Shown: positions 34,901-47,387, counted from the stretch's first letter. The stretch: 64,000 bases of DNA from Laetiporus sulphureus 93-53 (GCF_001632365.1 NW_024468593.1:41251-105250); one strand, 5' to 3'. A program made the numbers and translations. Notes: generated by a model from the sequence alone, not told the origin.

Positions 34901-36252
34901 AGCTGTCTTATAGGTGAAGCACCACATTTGCTCATCTTCTCCCTAGAGCATCCGCAGCTCTGGAGGTTAGTGTATCATACCAGCCAATCGGCAATCGGCA
35001 AGGCACTGATCTGCAATGCAACTAATACACACCTTGCTGCTGGATGATACAGCGAAGGCGCTCCGTTGCTCCCGGATATCATTTCCAAAGACTACGCGTC
35101 AATACTGGCGCCGGCGACTTTGAAAGCCTTAGTGACGTTGCAATTGATGTGGCGAGCGCAGTGTTCGACTGTCGTTGTCAGTTGTCATGCTTCAGTTTCC
35201 ATTGCTCAAGATAGACACCGCTTCAGGGCATAAATAATTAAGTTCGTGCGCTGCTTAACTTCTGTCATGATCTGTGTTGATGGGATCTGCAAGGCGGCGC
35301 CGGTTTCCTATGCAGAGGCGCATGTGTCTTAAACTTGGATACAATTCTCCCGCTTTTGCAGGCCCTATACGCCGGCTCTACATGTAGCAGCATCCCGGGG
35401 ATTGGAACGTCCGGCCGAGATTGCTCTACCTGGTGAACGCGGATCGATGGGCGCTCCCACCAAGGGTCAGTTTGAATGAATTTGTATAGACGCATGAACT
35501 CTAACAATTGTATTCGGCAGGGACCAAAGCGTCAAGTGGCATGCACCTTGATGAACGTGTTGCACGCCGCAATCAAGTACTATGGAGATAGTATGGAGAA
35601 CAAACTCACCAGCGTGCGGTCGGTCGCCTCGGTTTCGAATGTGCGTAGAGTTTACAAATGTTTGCACTGCATCCAATTCACATCTGTACCCTTATCCTGA
35701 AGGGCATGCCTCATTCGTATGTCAGGACCCATCAACAGAGCATGTTGCATGACGAGTGCCTTGATTTATTGTGATCGAATGGGCGGCGTGCGTGACAGCT
35801 GTGGGGAGCTATGATGGCTAGACAAGAAACAGATTATTTGTATCAAGCCCATAGCGTCGGTGAGGTGAGTCGTTGAGAACGTTGACCTTTGAAATATAGA
35901 CTTTTCGCTTATGCAAAGCGACTGCAAAGTAGGATGTTGTGGAAAGCACGAAACAACTTGCAGATTGTCACCTTCTAGGCTTCAGCGATCATCAGCCTCA
36001 CGTCCCTGATCAGAGCGAAACTGGGCGCCGTCCTGAAAATCAGCTCGGAGGCGAGGAATCTTGGGTAAACCCCTCGCCTTGGATCTTCGGGTAGCGAGGG
36101 CACGCCAGAGCCTCCCAGAGCAAGGTTCGTCAAAGGCGCCGTGTTTCAATGCATGCGCACCTCCCGGTCCTGCCGCCATTTCAATAGGCTTGGGATTATT
36201 CTGCGGGTGCACCTCGGTCCCGGTGCTCCCAGCGTCTCGTCTAGTTTCTGCA
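31931..36252. other. Gene-poor half of the RlpA island
   Basis: Over 4 kb with no gene I can support. A 163-codon open frame at 32416-32907 has no recognisable domain and antisense frames of similar quality overlap it. Around 34,900-35,700 a few exon-like pieces (for example one encoding HPGDWNVRPRLLYLVNADRW, one encoding a helical LMNVLHAAIKYYGDSM) could be remains of a gene, but no continuous model could be built. Confidence 0.45.
33030..33195. repeat. Relic duplicated segment, copy B (pairs with 26590-26765)
   Basis: CGATTGGCCCATTCGACCTAG, TTCAATCCG, GAGAGGCTATTCAACGCT and CACGTGCGTCATCTACT occur in the same order as in 26590-26765. It is non-coding in both places. Confidence 0.6.
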
Positions 36253-36259
36253 TATAAGA
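36253..36259 (+). promoter_or_regulatory. TATA box of RlpA-like copy 4
   Basis: TATAAGA within GCATATAAGAAGG, 88 nt before the start codon, matching the position of the boxes of the other three paralogues. Confidence 0.65.
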
Positions 36260-36340
36260 AGGTTGTCGGAACGGACTGCTCCTCACTTACTCGAGTCTGC
36301 AGTTGCATCTCCTTTGCAGAGTCCAACGTCTACAGTCGAA

Positions 36341-36958
36341 ATGCAGTTCACCCAGCTCGCCAAATTCACCGCTCTCTCGCTCCTCGTTGCTGCCGTTCGC
36401 GGCGCACCTCAGCCTGAGGACGCTAAGCGCGATCTCGAGGCTCGTCAGTCCTATTCGGACGTTAGGATGACTTACTTCTACACTGGCAATCCCGGAACGT
36501 AAGTGTTCATCACCCTCACAGCCATACCTGGCCGATACTAACGTACTAAACAGCGGTGCCTGCGGTGGTCAGGAGTACGATACTCAATACGTGGGTATTG
36601 CGATCTCAAAATGTTCTTTCAAGTACTGACCGCGTTGGTAATAGATTGTTGCTCTGGATTCCGACGTAAGCATGTGCCTAATCGGCAATCGGCCTCATCT
36701 AATTTGAACGCCTGTAGTTGTACGATGGTGGAGCCAATTGCTACAAGACTATCACCATTGAGTACAATGGCCAGTCGACCCAAGCGTCCATTCTTGACGA
36801 GGTGAGTGCAAGATTTATTTGACCGCAGCATCGTACTTAGGTGTCGAACGAAGTGTCCCGGCTGCCCGTACGGTGGGCTCGACCTCACGCCCAGCTTGTT
36901 CGAGTACTTCGCTCCGCTCAGCCAAGGCGTGATCTACGGAGACTGGTACTACGACTGA
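36341..36958 (+). CDS. Secreted RlpA-like double-psi beta-barrel protein, copy 4 (opposite strand)
   Basis: Signal peptide MQFTQLAKFTALSLLVAAVRG, then a propeptide with KR and a LEARQ site before SYSDVRMTYFYTGNPGT. Exons continue with GACGGQEYDTQY, IVALDSD, LYDGGANCYKTITIEYNGQS, ILDECPGCPYGGLDLTPSLF and end GVIYGDWYYD, TGA 36956-36958. The intron positions are the same as in copies 1-3, which shows common descent. The sequence is the most diverged of the four, and CGK is replaced by CGG. Exon 1 ends at 36498 with donor GTAAGT. The family is the fungal RlpA-like, expansin-related set of small secreted proteins. The opposite orientation places it at the far border of the island. Confidence 0.87.
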
Positions 36959-37751
36959 GCGACCTGTTCGCATAATAGGAGAACCGCTTCCTTTTGAAAG
37001 CATAGTAACTGGTTCAAATTAGCTGTTCAGATGATTGTGTGACGAATGCTTGTCAAGTTGTCCTTGTGTACGAATAACTTTCTATGCTGTGCAGCGCTAT
37101 CCTCCGATTTGCGTGATCACGATATCATTTAAGCCCCGCACATTAAAAACGCTAAGAGGGGTCTCCCTCAGTTGCGTTCGAGAGCCAGGCCGCCGGCGGG
37201 TCGGTATGCGTTACGTAGTATGGGTCGCATGACTCGCATCTCGTCTCGTCCTATGAATCCGCCGTTGATGAGTGGTTTTTGCCAGTCCTATAAAATGTAC
37301 TCTTCAACTGAGTGACAATGGAAGTGGGGGACTGCATTGGGCATGCGAGCTGGAGCTAGTACCAGCACGTGACCGCGTCATGATAGTACGCACGAAGGCC
37401 TTTTCACTCTTCTACACAGTGCGTTTTTCGTAGTTGCAACCATGCTACGCCTGCAGCAAACGACATGTTTGGTTCTTGCGCTTTCTACCAGTCGAATATG
37501 ACTAGTTGAGCGCTCCTTCTCGCCGTATCAGCTGGCATTCTGTGCCCATTTATCAGAGGTTGGGGCACGCACAAGCGAGTTGTAAGTCAGGGCACCAGCG
37601 AAAAGGGCAGTCTTCTTCGTCTGAGAAAGGCAAATATTGTGTCTGTTTGGCAGTCCTTTCGATGCTCAAGAGACGATCGCACGCTGCCGAGTATCTTAAC
37701 GCTCATCGAGACGCGTAAGCCTGTCCTTGTCTCACACCCAACCCCACAGCC
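36959..37751. other. Intergenic sequence before the helicase-AAA+ gene
   Basis: About 790 nt with no supported gene; it contains the 3' end of RlpA-like copy 4 and the promoter of the next gene. Confidence 0.45.
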
Positions 37752-40700
37752 ATGGCCGAGCGAGCGCGACGACTCATCAAACTCTTGGATGGAATTATCG
37801 GGGGCCGACAGCCCATTTCCGTGCAGAACGCGCCTCAATTCCTCGAAGCTATATGTGCACAGGCTGATGCAGCATCGTGTTTAAGCAAGATCATCGGGAG
37901 TCAGAGAGGCATCTCGTCCATCCAGTCCGCGATGCGATTTGATCTTTCACCCCGCTTTATGAACGGTCTTGCGTCCAATTTCCTACGCTATATCCGTGCT
38001 CCCGAGCTCCACACCATTGGTAACGGATCCTTCCTTCGCCAAATCATCGTCGCTATTGTCGAGCCACCCATCTTCTGGGATGCCTTTGTCAGTGCATTTC
38101 GGGACGGCGTTCTGCAAGAGAATGGGCAAGTATCCTTCGCATGGCTGCTTCATGAGCTCGTCTCGTTGCCTGTCGAGAAAGCCGGTCCGTATCGCGAGAT
38201 CGCCGGAGATCAAGCGATACTGGACCGTCTTGTCTCGTCTCCGCATCCAGAGACAAGCAGCATCGCATCCCGGATCAAACGTATACTGTCGACATTTATC
38301 TCTACTGCACCTGCTGACAGCGACTACCAACCTGGTGGTCGGCACGACAATGATTTCGCAGACTACCGTTCGATCTCTATCCATCCAACTGCGGAGGAGA
38401 TCCTTTCCAATGAACGACCGTTTCTCAGGCCTTCTTTCTTTTTGGAAGATCCAGATTCGCAGGAAGCTCGACTGGCCACCCATCTGGATAACCAGTTCCG
38501 CCTCCTCCGAGAGGACATGATTTACGAGTTGCGCGATGAGCTGCACATCGCACTCCGGAAGAAGAAGGGTAAGCTCCGGGGCTTGGTGATCGATGGCCTG
38601 AAGCTGGACGGCATGCACTGTGGCGCCGAAAACAACAGGACTCGGTGGGCGCTTGCCCTCGAATGTATCCACGACCTGCCGCCTCTCGCGAAAAAGAGCA
38701 AGTTCCAGGACCGGAAAGCGTACCTCGCCAAAGAGGGGCGCCACGTCTGCAGACACCAGGCGCTTGCCTGCCTGATTGTCGACGACGACGAGGTGGTCGC
38801 GTTCCCCACGATCTCGCGAAATGAAGACCTGCTGGCGCGCCAGCCGCCGGTGGTGCTTCTGTGTTTCGCAGGCGAAGCCAGCATCAAGCGGACACTTCTG
38901 AGGCTGAAGACTGCAAAGCGCATCAAGCTCATCCAGATCAACACGGCCGTCTTCTCTTACGAGCCAGTTTTGCGGGCACTGCAGGAGATGACGAATGTGC
39001 CACTTTCAGATGAGCTGCTTTCATGGACGGAGGAGAGCGAGATCACAACGCCAGCGTCTCAACCGGAGACCATTGTACAGTCTCTGCGGGAGAATCCTCG
39101 CCAGGATTTGCGTGGTGTACTGGGCATCATGCAATTGAAGCCGATTGAGCTAGATGAATCCCAGGCTGCGTCGCTGCAGTCCGCTCTGACGCAGAGGGTG
39201 TCATTGATCCAGGGTCCTCCAGGTTCGTCCATCACTATTCCAGCCTAATGTTCAACGTTGTTCACAACAGAGACGTAGGCACCGGCAAATCCTTCATCGG
39301 TGCTCTACTTGCAAAGGCCCTCCATGATAATGATCAGAAAATCCTCGTCGTCTGCTACACGAACCACGCCCTTGACCAATTCCTCGAGGATCTTCTTAAC
39401 ATTGGCATCCCGGAGAACAGCATCGTCCGCCTGGGCAGCAAGTCCACAGCGCGGACAGCTTCCCTCACCCTTCAGCAGCGGGGACGTGTGTACAGGATGT
39501 CCCGGACAGAGTGGGGCGAGGTCGACCAGCTCAAAGAGGCTGCGGAGCGCCTTGCGAAACATCTCGAGGACACGTTCACCCGGTACGTGTCAGCAACCGT
39601 ATCGCTGGGTGAGATGCTTGAGTACCTCGAGTTCGAGTATCCCGAATATTGCGAGGCATTCACCGTCCCTCAGTCCATGGACGGCATGACGCTGGTGAAG
39701 AAGGGCGGCAAGGCTGTGGACAAGCTCTACTTGCTTAGCCAGTGGGTGCGCGGGTTCCATGCGGGTATATTCAGGAACCACGCCGTCGTGCGCGATGCTG
39801 CCAGTATCTGGAACATGCCACATGCTGCACGCAAGAACGTGATACAGAAGTGGCGGCAGGAGATACTAAAGGAGCAGATCGCGGAAATTTACGAGACGGG
39901 TGTGGCGTATCATGAGAAACTGAGCGAAATTGAGCGCCGGCTGGGACAGAATACGGCGGTGGTTCTGAGGAGTAAGAAGATCATTGCATGTACTACGACG
40001 GCTGCGGCGAAGTATGGGGAGGACATTCAGGCTGCAGCGCCTAACGTACTTCTCGTTGAAGAGGCAGGTGAGATTCTCGAAAGTCATATTCTGACCGCTC
40101 TAGGAAAGCAAACAGACCAACTCATCCTCATCGGCGACCATCAGTAAGTGTTCTGATGTTTTCGCCGTTCTCAGGTCTTTTAAAATAGTCTCGGATGGCT
40201 CTAGACAACTGCGCCCCAAAGTGCAGAACTATCTACTGACAGTGGAGAAGAATCTCGGCTATGATCTTAATCGGTCATTATTCGAGCGGCTCGTACTGAA
40301 AGGTTATCCGCACCAGACCCTCAGCTCTCAGCACCGCATGCGGCCAGAGATCTCTGCCCTAATCCGTCATCTGACCTACCCCGCTCTCATCGACGCTGAC
40401 GATACGAAACAGCGGCCGAACCTGCGTGGCATGCAGAGCAACATCGTCTTCATCAACCATGCCCATCCGGAGGACGAGCACGCGCACACAGACCCAGGTG
40501 ACGTATCAGACGTGTACGCGTCATCATCGAAGCGAAACACGTATGAGGCGGAGATGGTGCTCAAAATTGTGCGCTACCTCGCGCAGCAGGGTTATGGCAC
40601 CGACAAGCTCGTCGTTCTGACGCCATATCTAGGACAACTGTTCCTTCTGCAGGAGAAGCTACGTGAGGAGACAGATCCTGTGCTAAATGATTTAGATTCG

Positions 40701-43700
40701 TTTGATCTTGTGCGTGCTGGACTGATACCCGAGGCTACCGCGGAGTTGGCAAAGAAGCCATTACGTCTTGCTACGATCGGTGAGTGTTCATCTAGATCGC
40801 CTGATTACAATACTTGATTGTCACCATGTTAGATAACTACCAAGGAGAAGAAAGCGATATCGTCATATGCAACCTGACGAGGAGCAATGTGGATCACGAC
40901 ATCGGGTTCATGTCATCGCCTCAGCGGCTTAACGTTCTCCTCTCGCGTGCGCGCAATGCATTGATCATTCTGGGCAACGCAGAGACATTCATGAATCCAC
41001 GCAAGGGGGGCGAGACGTGGAATCAGCTCTTCGATTTGCTCAAGAAAGGTGCCCATGTATTCGATGGACTGCCGGTGCGCTGCGAGCGGCATCCCCAACG
41101 AGCAGCTCTTCTTAAGAATCCAATCGACTTCGACAACCTTGTGCCAGATGGCGGCTGTCAGGAGCCGTGGTGAGGGATTTCTTTCTCCTAGAAATTTTAA
41201 TCTTGCTTAACGTAGCACAGCAACGCGATGCTGAGCTGCAACATCCACACCTGCCCATCTAAGTGCCATCAGCTCTCAGACCACTCCAAAATGCAGTGTG
41301 ACAAGGTCCTCGTCGACACATGTCCCAAAGGCCACAAGCTCTCCTGGAAATGCCACCAAACCAAGCCACCGTTGTGCAAGAAGTGCGAGAAGGATGCGAA
41401 AGAGGACGATGAACGGCGCCAGCGCGAGTTTGCCTTGAAGCAGAAGCGTGATGCGGAGGATCAGGCGCATGCGAAAGAGCTCCAGAAGATCGAAGATGAG
41501 ATAGAGCAGGAGCGGCAGCGCATACGGGATGCGCAGCTTGCTGAGGAACGCGCAAATGCGCTTTGGCAAAAGCAACGGGATCTTCAGGCAATGCGTGAGA
41601 TGGCAGCCAGAGCTTCTACGCAAGCTCGTCCCGCAACACCCAGTCCCGCAGCTTCCAGTTCCAATGAGCCCGCGCCGAAAGCATCTAGCACTGGTGCCAC
41701 ACCGAAGACTGACTCCAAAGTAAAAGCTGCCTCCAAAGCAGCGGTGCCACCTTCGCAAGAGGCAGACAATCCAACGGCGCCAGCTGAGCCTGATGCGAGC
41801 GACGATGATACGGACGACCAGACTCCAACCTTCGAGTCCCCTTCAGAACAGGAATGGGAGCGGCAGAAATCAATCGAAGGCGCGAGCAATCAGTATATCG
41901 ACGAGCTCATGCGAATGACTGGGCTAGAAGACGTCAAGGCGCAGATCCTGCAGATCAAGGCAAAGATCGACGTCGCGAGCCTGCAAGGCATGCCGCTTGC
42001 GAATGAACGATTCAATGTCGTTTTCCTTGGTAACCCGGGGACCGGTGAGTATTACTTGCTCAGAGCTATAACGCGACAGGCCTCATCGCGTTGTCGTTGC
42101 ATTCAGGAAAGACTACTGTCGCGAGGCTCTACGCGAAGATTCTCGCGTACCTCAAGGTCATCCCAGGTATCACGTTCGTCGAGACTACCGGATCACGACT
42201 CGCGAACGACGGCGTTAACGGTACAAAAAAGGCAGTCGAGAATATCATCAACAGCGGCGGAGGCGCGCTCTTCGTCGATGAAGCGTACCAGCTCACCGGA
42301 GAAAACAATTTCCAGGGCAGCCAGGTGCTGGACTTTCTGCTCGCTGAGATGGAGAACAACGTCGGCAAGATCGTCTTCATCCTGGCGGGATACAGCAAGC
42401 AGATGGAGAAGTTCTTCGAGCACAACCCCGGCTTGACGAGCCGCGTTCCATATTCATTGAAATTCGCAGACTACACTGACGACGAGCTGCGACTCATGTT
42501 GCAGAGGCTGGTCGAGAAGCGATGGAAGGGGAAGATGCAGTTCCAGCGCGGAGCACATGGCTTGTATGCTCGGATAGCGGTGCGCCGTCTGGGACGCGGA
42601 CGCGGACGCGAGGGCTTCGGCAACGCTCGCGCTCTCGAGAACATGCTTGCGAAGATCACAGGGCATCAGGCCGACCGTCTGGCCTCTGAGCGAAAGAAGG
42701 GACAGAATCCTGACGTCTTCTTGCTCACGAAAGAAGACCTGATTGGGCCTGACCCCTCGAAAGTCATGCTTGAGAGCGACGCCTGGAAGGAACTGCAATC
42801 CCTCATTGGCCTTGAAACTGTCAAGGACTCCATTCGCAGCTTGTTTGATAGGATCGCGCAAAACTATCGCCGTGAACTTGTAGAGAAGGAGCCCATCCAG
42901 GTGTCTCTGAATCGAGTCTTTATTGGCTCGCCGGGAACGGGAAAGACGACGGTCGCGAAGCTCTATGGGCAAATCCTGGCCGATCTCGGTATGCTAAGCA
43001 ACGGTGAAGGTGAGAAACTAATTTGCTCCTGTCGGTCCGGGTGCGGATGTGCTGATAGCGTTTACGTTACGCACTAGTCATAGTGAAGAATCCTGCGGAC
43101 TTTGTTGGCTCTGTCCTTGGAGAGTCGGAGAAAAATACCAAGGCAATCCTGGCAGCTACCATGGGGAAGGTCTTGGTTATCGACGAGGTCAGAGGATGAT
43201 ATAACTCTTGACACCTACTGATGAATATGCGTAGGCATACATGCTCTACGGAGGCGCAGGGAGCGCTGGAGGAGGAAAGCAAAGTGACCCATACAAGACT
43301 GCCGTGATTGACACGATCGTGGCCGAGGTCCAAAGCACGCCTGGCGAGGATCGCTGCGTGCTGCTGCTTGGTTACAAGGAACAGATCATGGAGATGTTCC
43401 AGGTGACCGGTTTACGTTAATGTCATTGTCACGCGCTGACACGTTCAACAGAATGTCAACCCCGGTCTATCACGCCGGTTCGCCATCGAGAACGCGTTCC
43501 AGTTCGAAGACTACTCGGACGCTGATCTGAGAAAAATCCTCGACAAGAAACTCAAAGGACAGCAGCTGCAAGCGACCGACGCAGCCAAGAACGTCGCGAT
43601 CCAGGTCCTCAGCCGTGCTCGTAACCGGCCCAATTTTGGAAATGCAGGCGAGGTAGAGAACATCCTCGGCCAAGCAAAGGCGCGCTTCCAGCAACGGCAG

Positions 43701-45313
43701 TCGGCGCTGCCCGTGGAACGACGCCCGTTCGACGTGCTATTTGAGCCTCAGGACTTTGACCCGGAGTTTGATCGTGATGCGCGGGCGTCGATGAACTTGA
43801 AAAAGCTGTTCGAGGACGTTATTGGGTGCGAGGCGATTGTGGAGAAGCTGGGGCGGTTCCAGGATACGGCGCGCAAGATGAAGGCGCGAGGGATGGATCC
43901 TCGACAGGAGATACCGACGAACTTTATTATGAAAGGTCCTCCGGGTGCGTACACGATTCCTCTTCCCAAAGCTATGGATGATGATGACCGGTCCGTTTTG
44001 CAGGCACGGGCAAGACGACCACTGCGCGCAAGCTCGGCCAAGTGTTCTACGACATGGGGTTCCTCTCCTCTATCGAAGTCATCGAATGCAGCGCCTCAGA
44101 CCTCGTGGGCCAGTACGTGGGCCAAACCGGCCCCAAGACAAAGTCCCTGCTCGAGAAGGCCCTCGGGCGGGTGCTCTTCATCGACGAGGCCTACCGGCTC
44201 GGCGACGGACCCTTTGCGAAAGAGGCCATCGACGAGCTGGTCAGCTTGCTCACGAACCCGCAGTTCTACAAGAAGATCGTGGTGATACTTGCCGGATACG
44301 ATCAGGACATGAATCGGCTGCTCGCGATCAACTCTGGGCTGTCGAGCCGGTTCTCGGAGGAGATTGTGTTCCCGAACATGACCTCGGAGCGGTGCCTCGA
44401 GGTTCTCAAGGCGGAGCTTGGCAAGAAGCAGATCCGTTGTCGTGCGCTGGACGACATGGCCTCGAAGGGCTATGCGGCGATGGTGCAATCGATCGGGGAG
44501 CTATCTGCGTTGCCGTCGTGGGGGAACGCCCGGGACGTCATTACACTGAGCAAAAGGATGGTCAGCTGCGTCTTTGACCGCCTGGCAGACGACGAAGATG
44601 AGAACGGCGAACTCGAGTTGATACAGGAGGATGTGATTACGTGCATGAGAGAGTTACTGAAGGAACGGAGAGAGCGTAACGTGAATGTACCCCGCGACCC
44701 GGCATCCGCGTATTTTGATCAGCTCAAGCAGCAACAGCAGCAAATGCCGGGGGCGGCACCGCCTCCTCCGTCTATCCGAACTGCACAAGCTCATCGCACC
44801 GAAAGCGTTGCTCCAAAGCCTGCGCAGGAGCAAGAGGAGGAGCAAAGCACGGAGGACGGGCGAGATGCGGGAGTCACGGAAGAGACGTGGCGCCAGCTGC
44901 AGATGGACAAGCTCGCGCAGGAGCAGGAAAAACAGCGTGCAAAGGAGGAGGTCGCGAGGTTGGAGCGGGAGATGGAGGAGACGAAGAGACGGGAGGAGGC
45001 GCTGCGTCAAGTTATGAAGAAGTTGGCAGAGGCTCGCGCGAAGAGCGCGGCGGAGGAGGACGAGCGGAGACGGAAGCTGGAGGCGGCGCGTCTGAAAGAG
45101 ATCGAGGCTCGTGCAGAGCGTGAGAGACGGGAAGCGGCGCTGAGGGCAGTGAGAGAGGCAGAGGAGAAGCGGAGGCGGCAGGAGGCGCAGGTTCAGATGA
45201 AGCTGCGGCAAATGGGGGTTTGTGTTGCGGGGTTCCAGTGGATCAAGCAGGCGAGCGGATATAGATGTGCGGGTGGATCGCACTTTGTGGGCAATGGATC
45301 GTTGGGTATCTGA
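37752..45313 (+). CDS. NFX1/ZNFX1-type SF1 helicase fused to three CbbX-like AAA+ domains
   Basis: Ten exons (37752-39222, 39279-40143, 40205-40779, 40833-41169, 41221-42044, 42107-43009, 43078-43187, 43235-43402, 43452-43944, 44004-45313) total 7,056 nt, or 2,351 residues, all in phase. Order: an N-terminal region; an SF1/UPF1-like helicase with Walker A GPPGTGKS (about 488), VCYTNHALDQFL, VLLVEEAGEI, LILIGDHQQLRP (about 778), SSQHRMRPEI, DNYQGEESDIVICNLTRSN and RLNVLLSRARNALIILG; a Cys-rich NF-X1-like stretch (about 1,085-1,130); a charged coiled coil; three AAA+ modules with P-loops at about 1,355, 1,632 and 1,915 and Walker B motifs FVDEAYQL, VIDEAYML and FIDEAYRL; a Glu/Arg coiled coil; and a C-terminal Cys motif. 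Animal ZNFX1 shares the helicase and zinc part and senses viral RNA. The AAA+ modules are of the CbbX/SpoVK kind. Function here is unknown. Confidence 0.93.
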
Positions 45314-45688
45314 TGAATATTGTATATTTCATACCGTCGAATAGAGTTTCTTGCCATTTGGAGCATTGCCAGCAGAATTATCATGTGCAGTATGGACCAT
45401 TGAATATGAATATTGATGGAAGCGAGCAGCCCAATGGAGAGGGTTGCATCGAGTCCGCAACGGAGGGCAAATTCGCGAGTACGTGATGGACGTAAAGTGC
45501 TGTAAATGTCTGTTGTAGTACGTGCTTAGGATTTTAGCAGCGAGTGATGCTGGAGTTTTAGAACGAGCATGACGTGGATTACGTGAGTCACATCGAGTGT
45601 TGCGTGACCATGCGCGTCTCGGAGCGCGTGCTATATACAGCTAACCACCACTGCGGCAGCGTGACTAGGTCTCTACGGCTACTCCAGT
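45314..45688. other. Convergent 3' region
   Basis: Holds the 3' ends of the helicase-AAA+ gene and the 533-residue minus-strand gene. Nothing else is recognised. Confidence 0.45.
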
Positions 45689-47387
45689 CTACAACCCTTG
45701 TCCATCGCGCGCCCTAATCCCACGCGTCCGCCTACCGCTCCGACGAGCGACCGTCGCCCTAGCCACGTTCTTCCCACCGCCACTGCCCGTCACCTCCGCA
45801 GACGCCTCTGAATCCGCCTCAACGACGGCTTGCTCCTCTACCGAATCGCTTTGGGAAGCGTGCCCGTCGGTCGCCGCAGGATCGTGCGACCGCTCTTGTG
45901 CACTGCGTTCGCCTCCAGGTTGTCCTTCAGGTGCTCGCGCCGGCGCAATCGCCCGCAGCCGCTCGGATTTGCGGATGCCTACGTCGACAGAGGATGTACG
46001 TGCGGCCGCTTGACGACGCGCCTTGGCTATGGATGCCTTTCCGCCGCTCCCGCGATCTTCAGGGCGCGCGTCGAGCGACGAGGAGACAGCTTGCTCTATC
46101 GCAGAGGCGCTTGCCAAAGACTGACCGTGTCCGTCTGTGCTTGCGGCATCGTTGGACTCGTCCTCGTCGGCATCTTTGGCTACTACGTGCTGTGAGGCAA
46201 ACGCCGCGCTTGAGGGCCCCTCATCCGAGACGCGAATTCGTAGTGCCGGGGAAGGGATGGCAGATCGCGAACTGGGCTTTGACGTAGACACTTTCATGCC
46301 GTCGACGTTCTCTCTACCGACGTCGACCGACTGACTGACAGCTTGCTCTGCTGCTGTGACGGCCCCGGATGGCTCAGCATCATCCGTTGCGTTCGCTATG
46401 TCGCGTGAGTGGCCCTCTATGGCACCTCCAGATGGCTGTCCGCCGTCCGCGGGCATCGTGCCATTCCAGGGACGACCACGAGATGGACCTCCGCCGTTGT
46501 CTTCATCGAATAGGTAAGCAGGATCCGTGCACGACTGGCCGTGGACGAACAAAGGAGGGTTTTGCGGCGCACGCGGAGCCGCAGCGAGGCGAACGGCAAG
46601 TCCTCTCTGGTCGCGATCCCCATTCGCCGGTGCAGGGAGCGTGTTCTCGATGTCCTCCAGCACCGAAGGAGGCACACCGGCGATGGTACTCTTGCCTTTG
46701 ACGGCCTGGCCGCAGCTGGGACAGCACGACTCTATTGGCATGGTCTGGCAAGCGGCCTCCTTTCTTTCCGGTTTCTTGTCGCCTCTGCCTTGGGCTTTCT
46801 TCTTTTTGCTGGCCGACTGGGTCCGCACTCGAGGGGCCGGGAGCCGTATTGAGAGCGCAGACGATCGCTCGTCAAGATCTTGCACTAGATACGCCTGCAT
46901 CAGACACTGAACGGCAAGCGTGAGATGCTTCTTACCTGTTTGCGCGAGGTGAGCCTTGACGTCCACATCGAGCGGAGCCCGGATGGCGTACTTTACGTCT
47001 GCATCGCCTCAAAATATCAGCGGTGGGACTGTCGAGATGACAGTAGACGCACCGAGGTCGAACGTGAAATCCTCATACTCTAGCTGGCTGCCCTTCCGTG
47101 TCTTCGCGTTCTCCATCGCACCGCTACACAGCCTCTGCAACAGCAGGACGTTACATTCGTAGAACATGTCGACGAGCGACGCTAGGAGCTGCAGCACTCC
47201 GTTAGCACACGCCGCAGCCCCGAGCCCAAGGGACACGCACAATGGGGACTTTGGCGTCCACTTGCTCGCTCCGCAGCTTGAGCTCGTCGCTCAGAAACGT
47301 GAGCGCCCACTGGCGGAGGGCGTGCGTCTGGCGGCTTGACGGCGCGCTCTCTACGGTCTGATCCCCGCTCACGCCGAGATCGTCCAT
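45689..47387 (-). CDS. Hypothetical 533-residue protein with helical N-terminus and long disordered tail
   Basis: Three exons (47241-47387, 47053-47188, 45689-47007) total 1,602 nt in phase. The ATG at 47387 begins MDDLGVSGDQTVESAPSSRQ. The first 130 residues look folded and helical: TLF/ALRQWALTFLSDELKLRSEQ, then LLASLVDMFYECNVLLLQRL, EYEDFTFDL, then KYAIRAPLDVDVKAHLAQTG. The rest is rich in Ala, Ser, Glu, Arg and Gly, with a basic KKKK patch, a CPSCGQ cysteine pair and an RRSGRRTRG end. The helical part vaguely recalls a histone-fold or other dimerising domain, but I do not recognise a family and assign no function. The basic tail suggests a nuclear protein (inference). The acceptor of intron 2 (TTTTGAG) is slightly unusual. 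Confidence 0.6.

Noticed and set aside
34900..35700. Exon-like pieces that might belong to an F-box or other gene
   Set aside because: No start, no continuous splice model and no diagnostic motif could be found.
42575..42615. GGACGC repeat inside the helicase-AAA+ gene
   Set aside because: It encodes a short Gly-Arg stretch (GRGRGREG) within the first AAA+ module and stays in frame; ordinary low-complexity coding sequence.
45830..46910. Several 100-130-codon plus-strand frames opposite the 533-residue gene
   Set aside because: They are antisense shadows of a GC-rich exon; the minus-strand model has phased introns and a better N-terminus.
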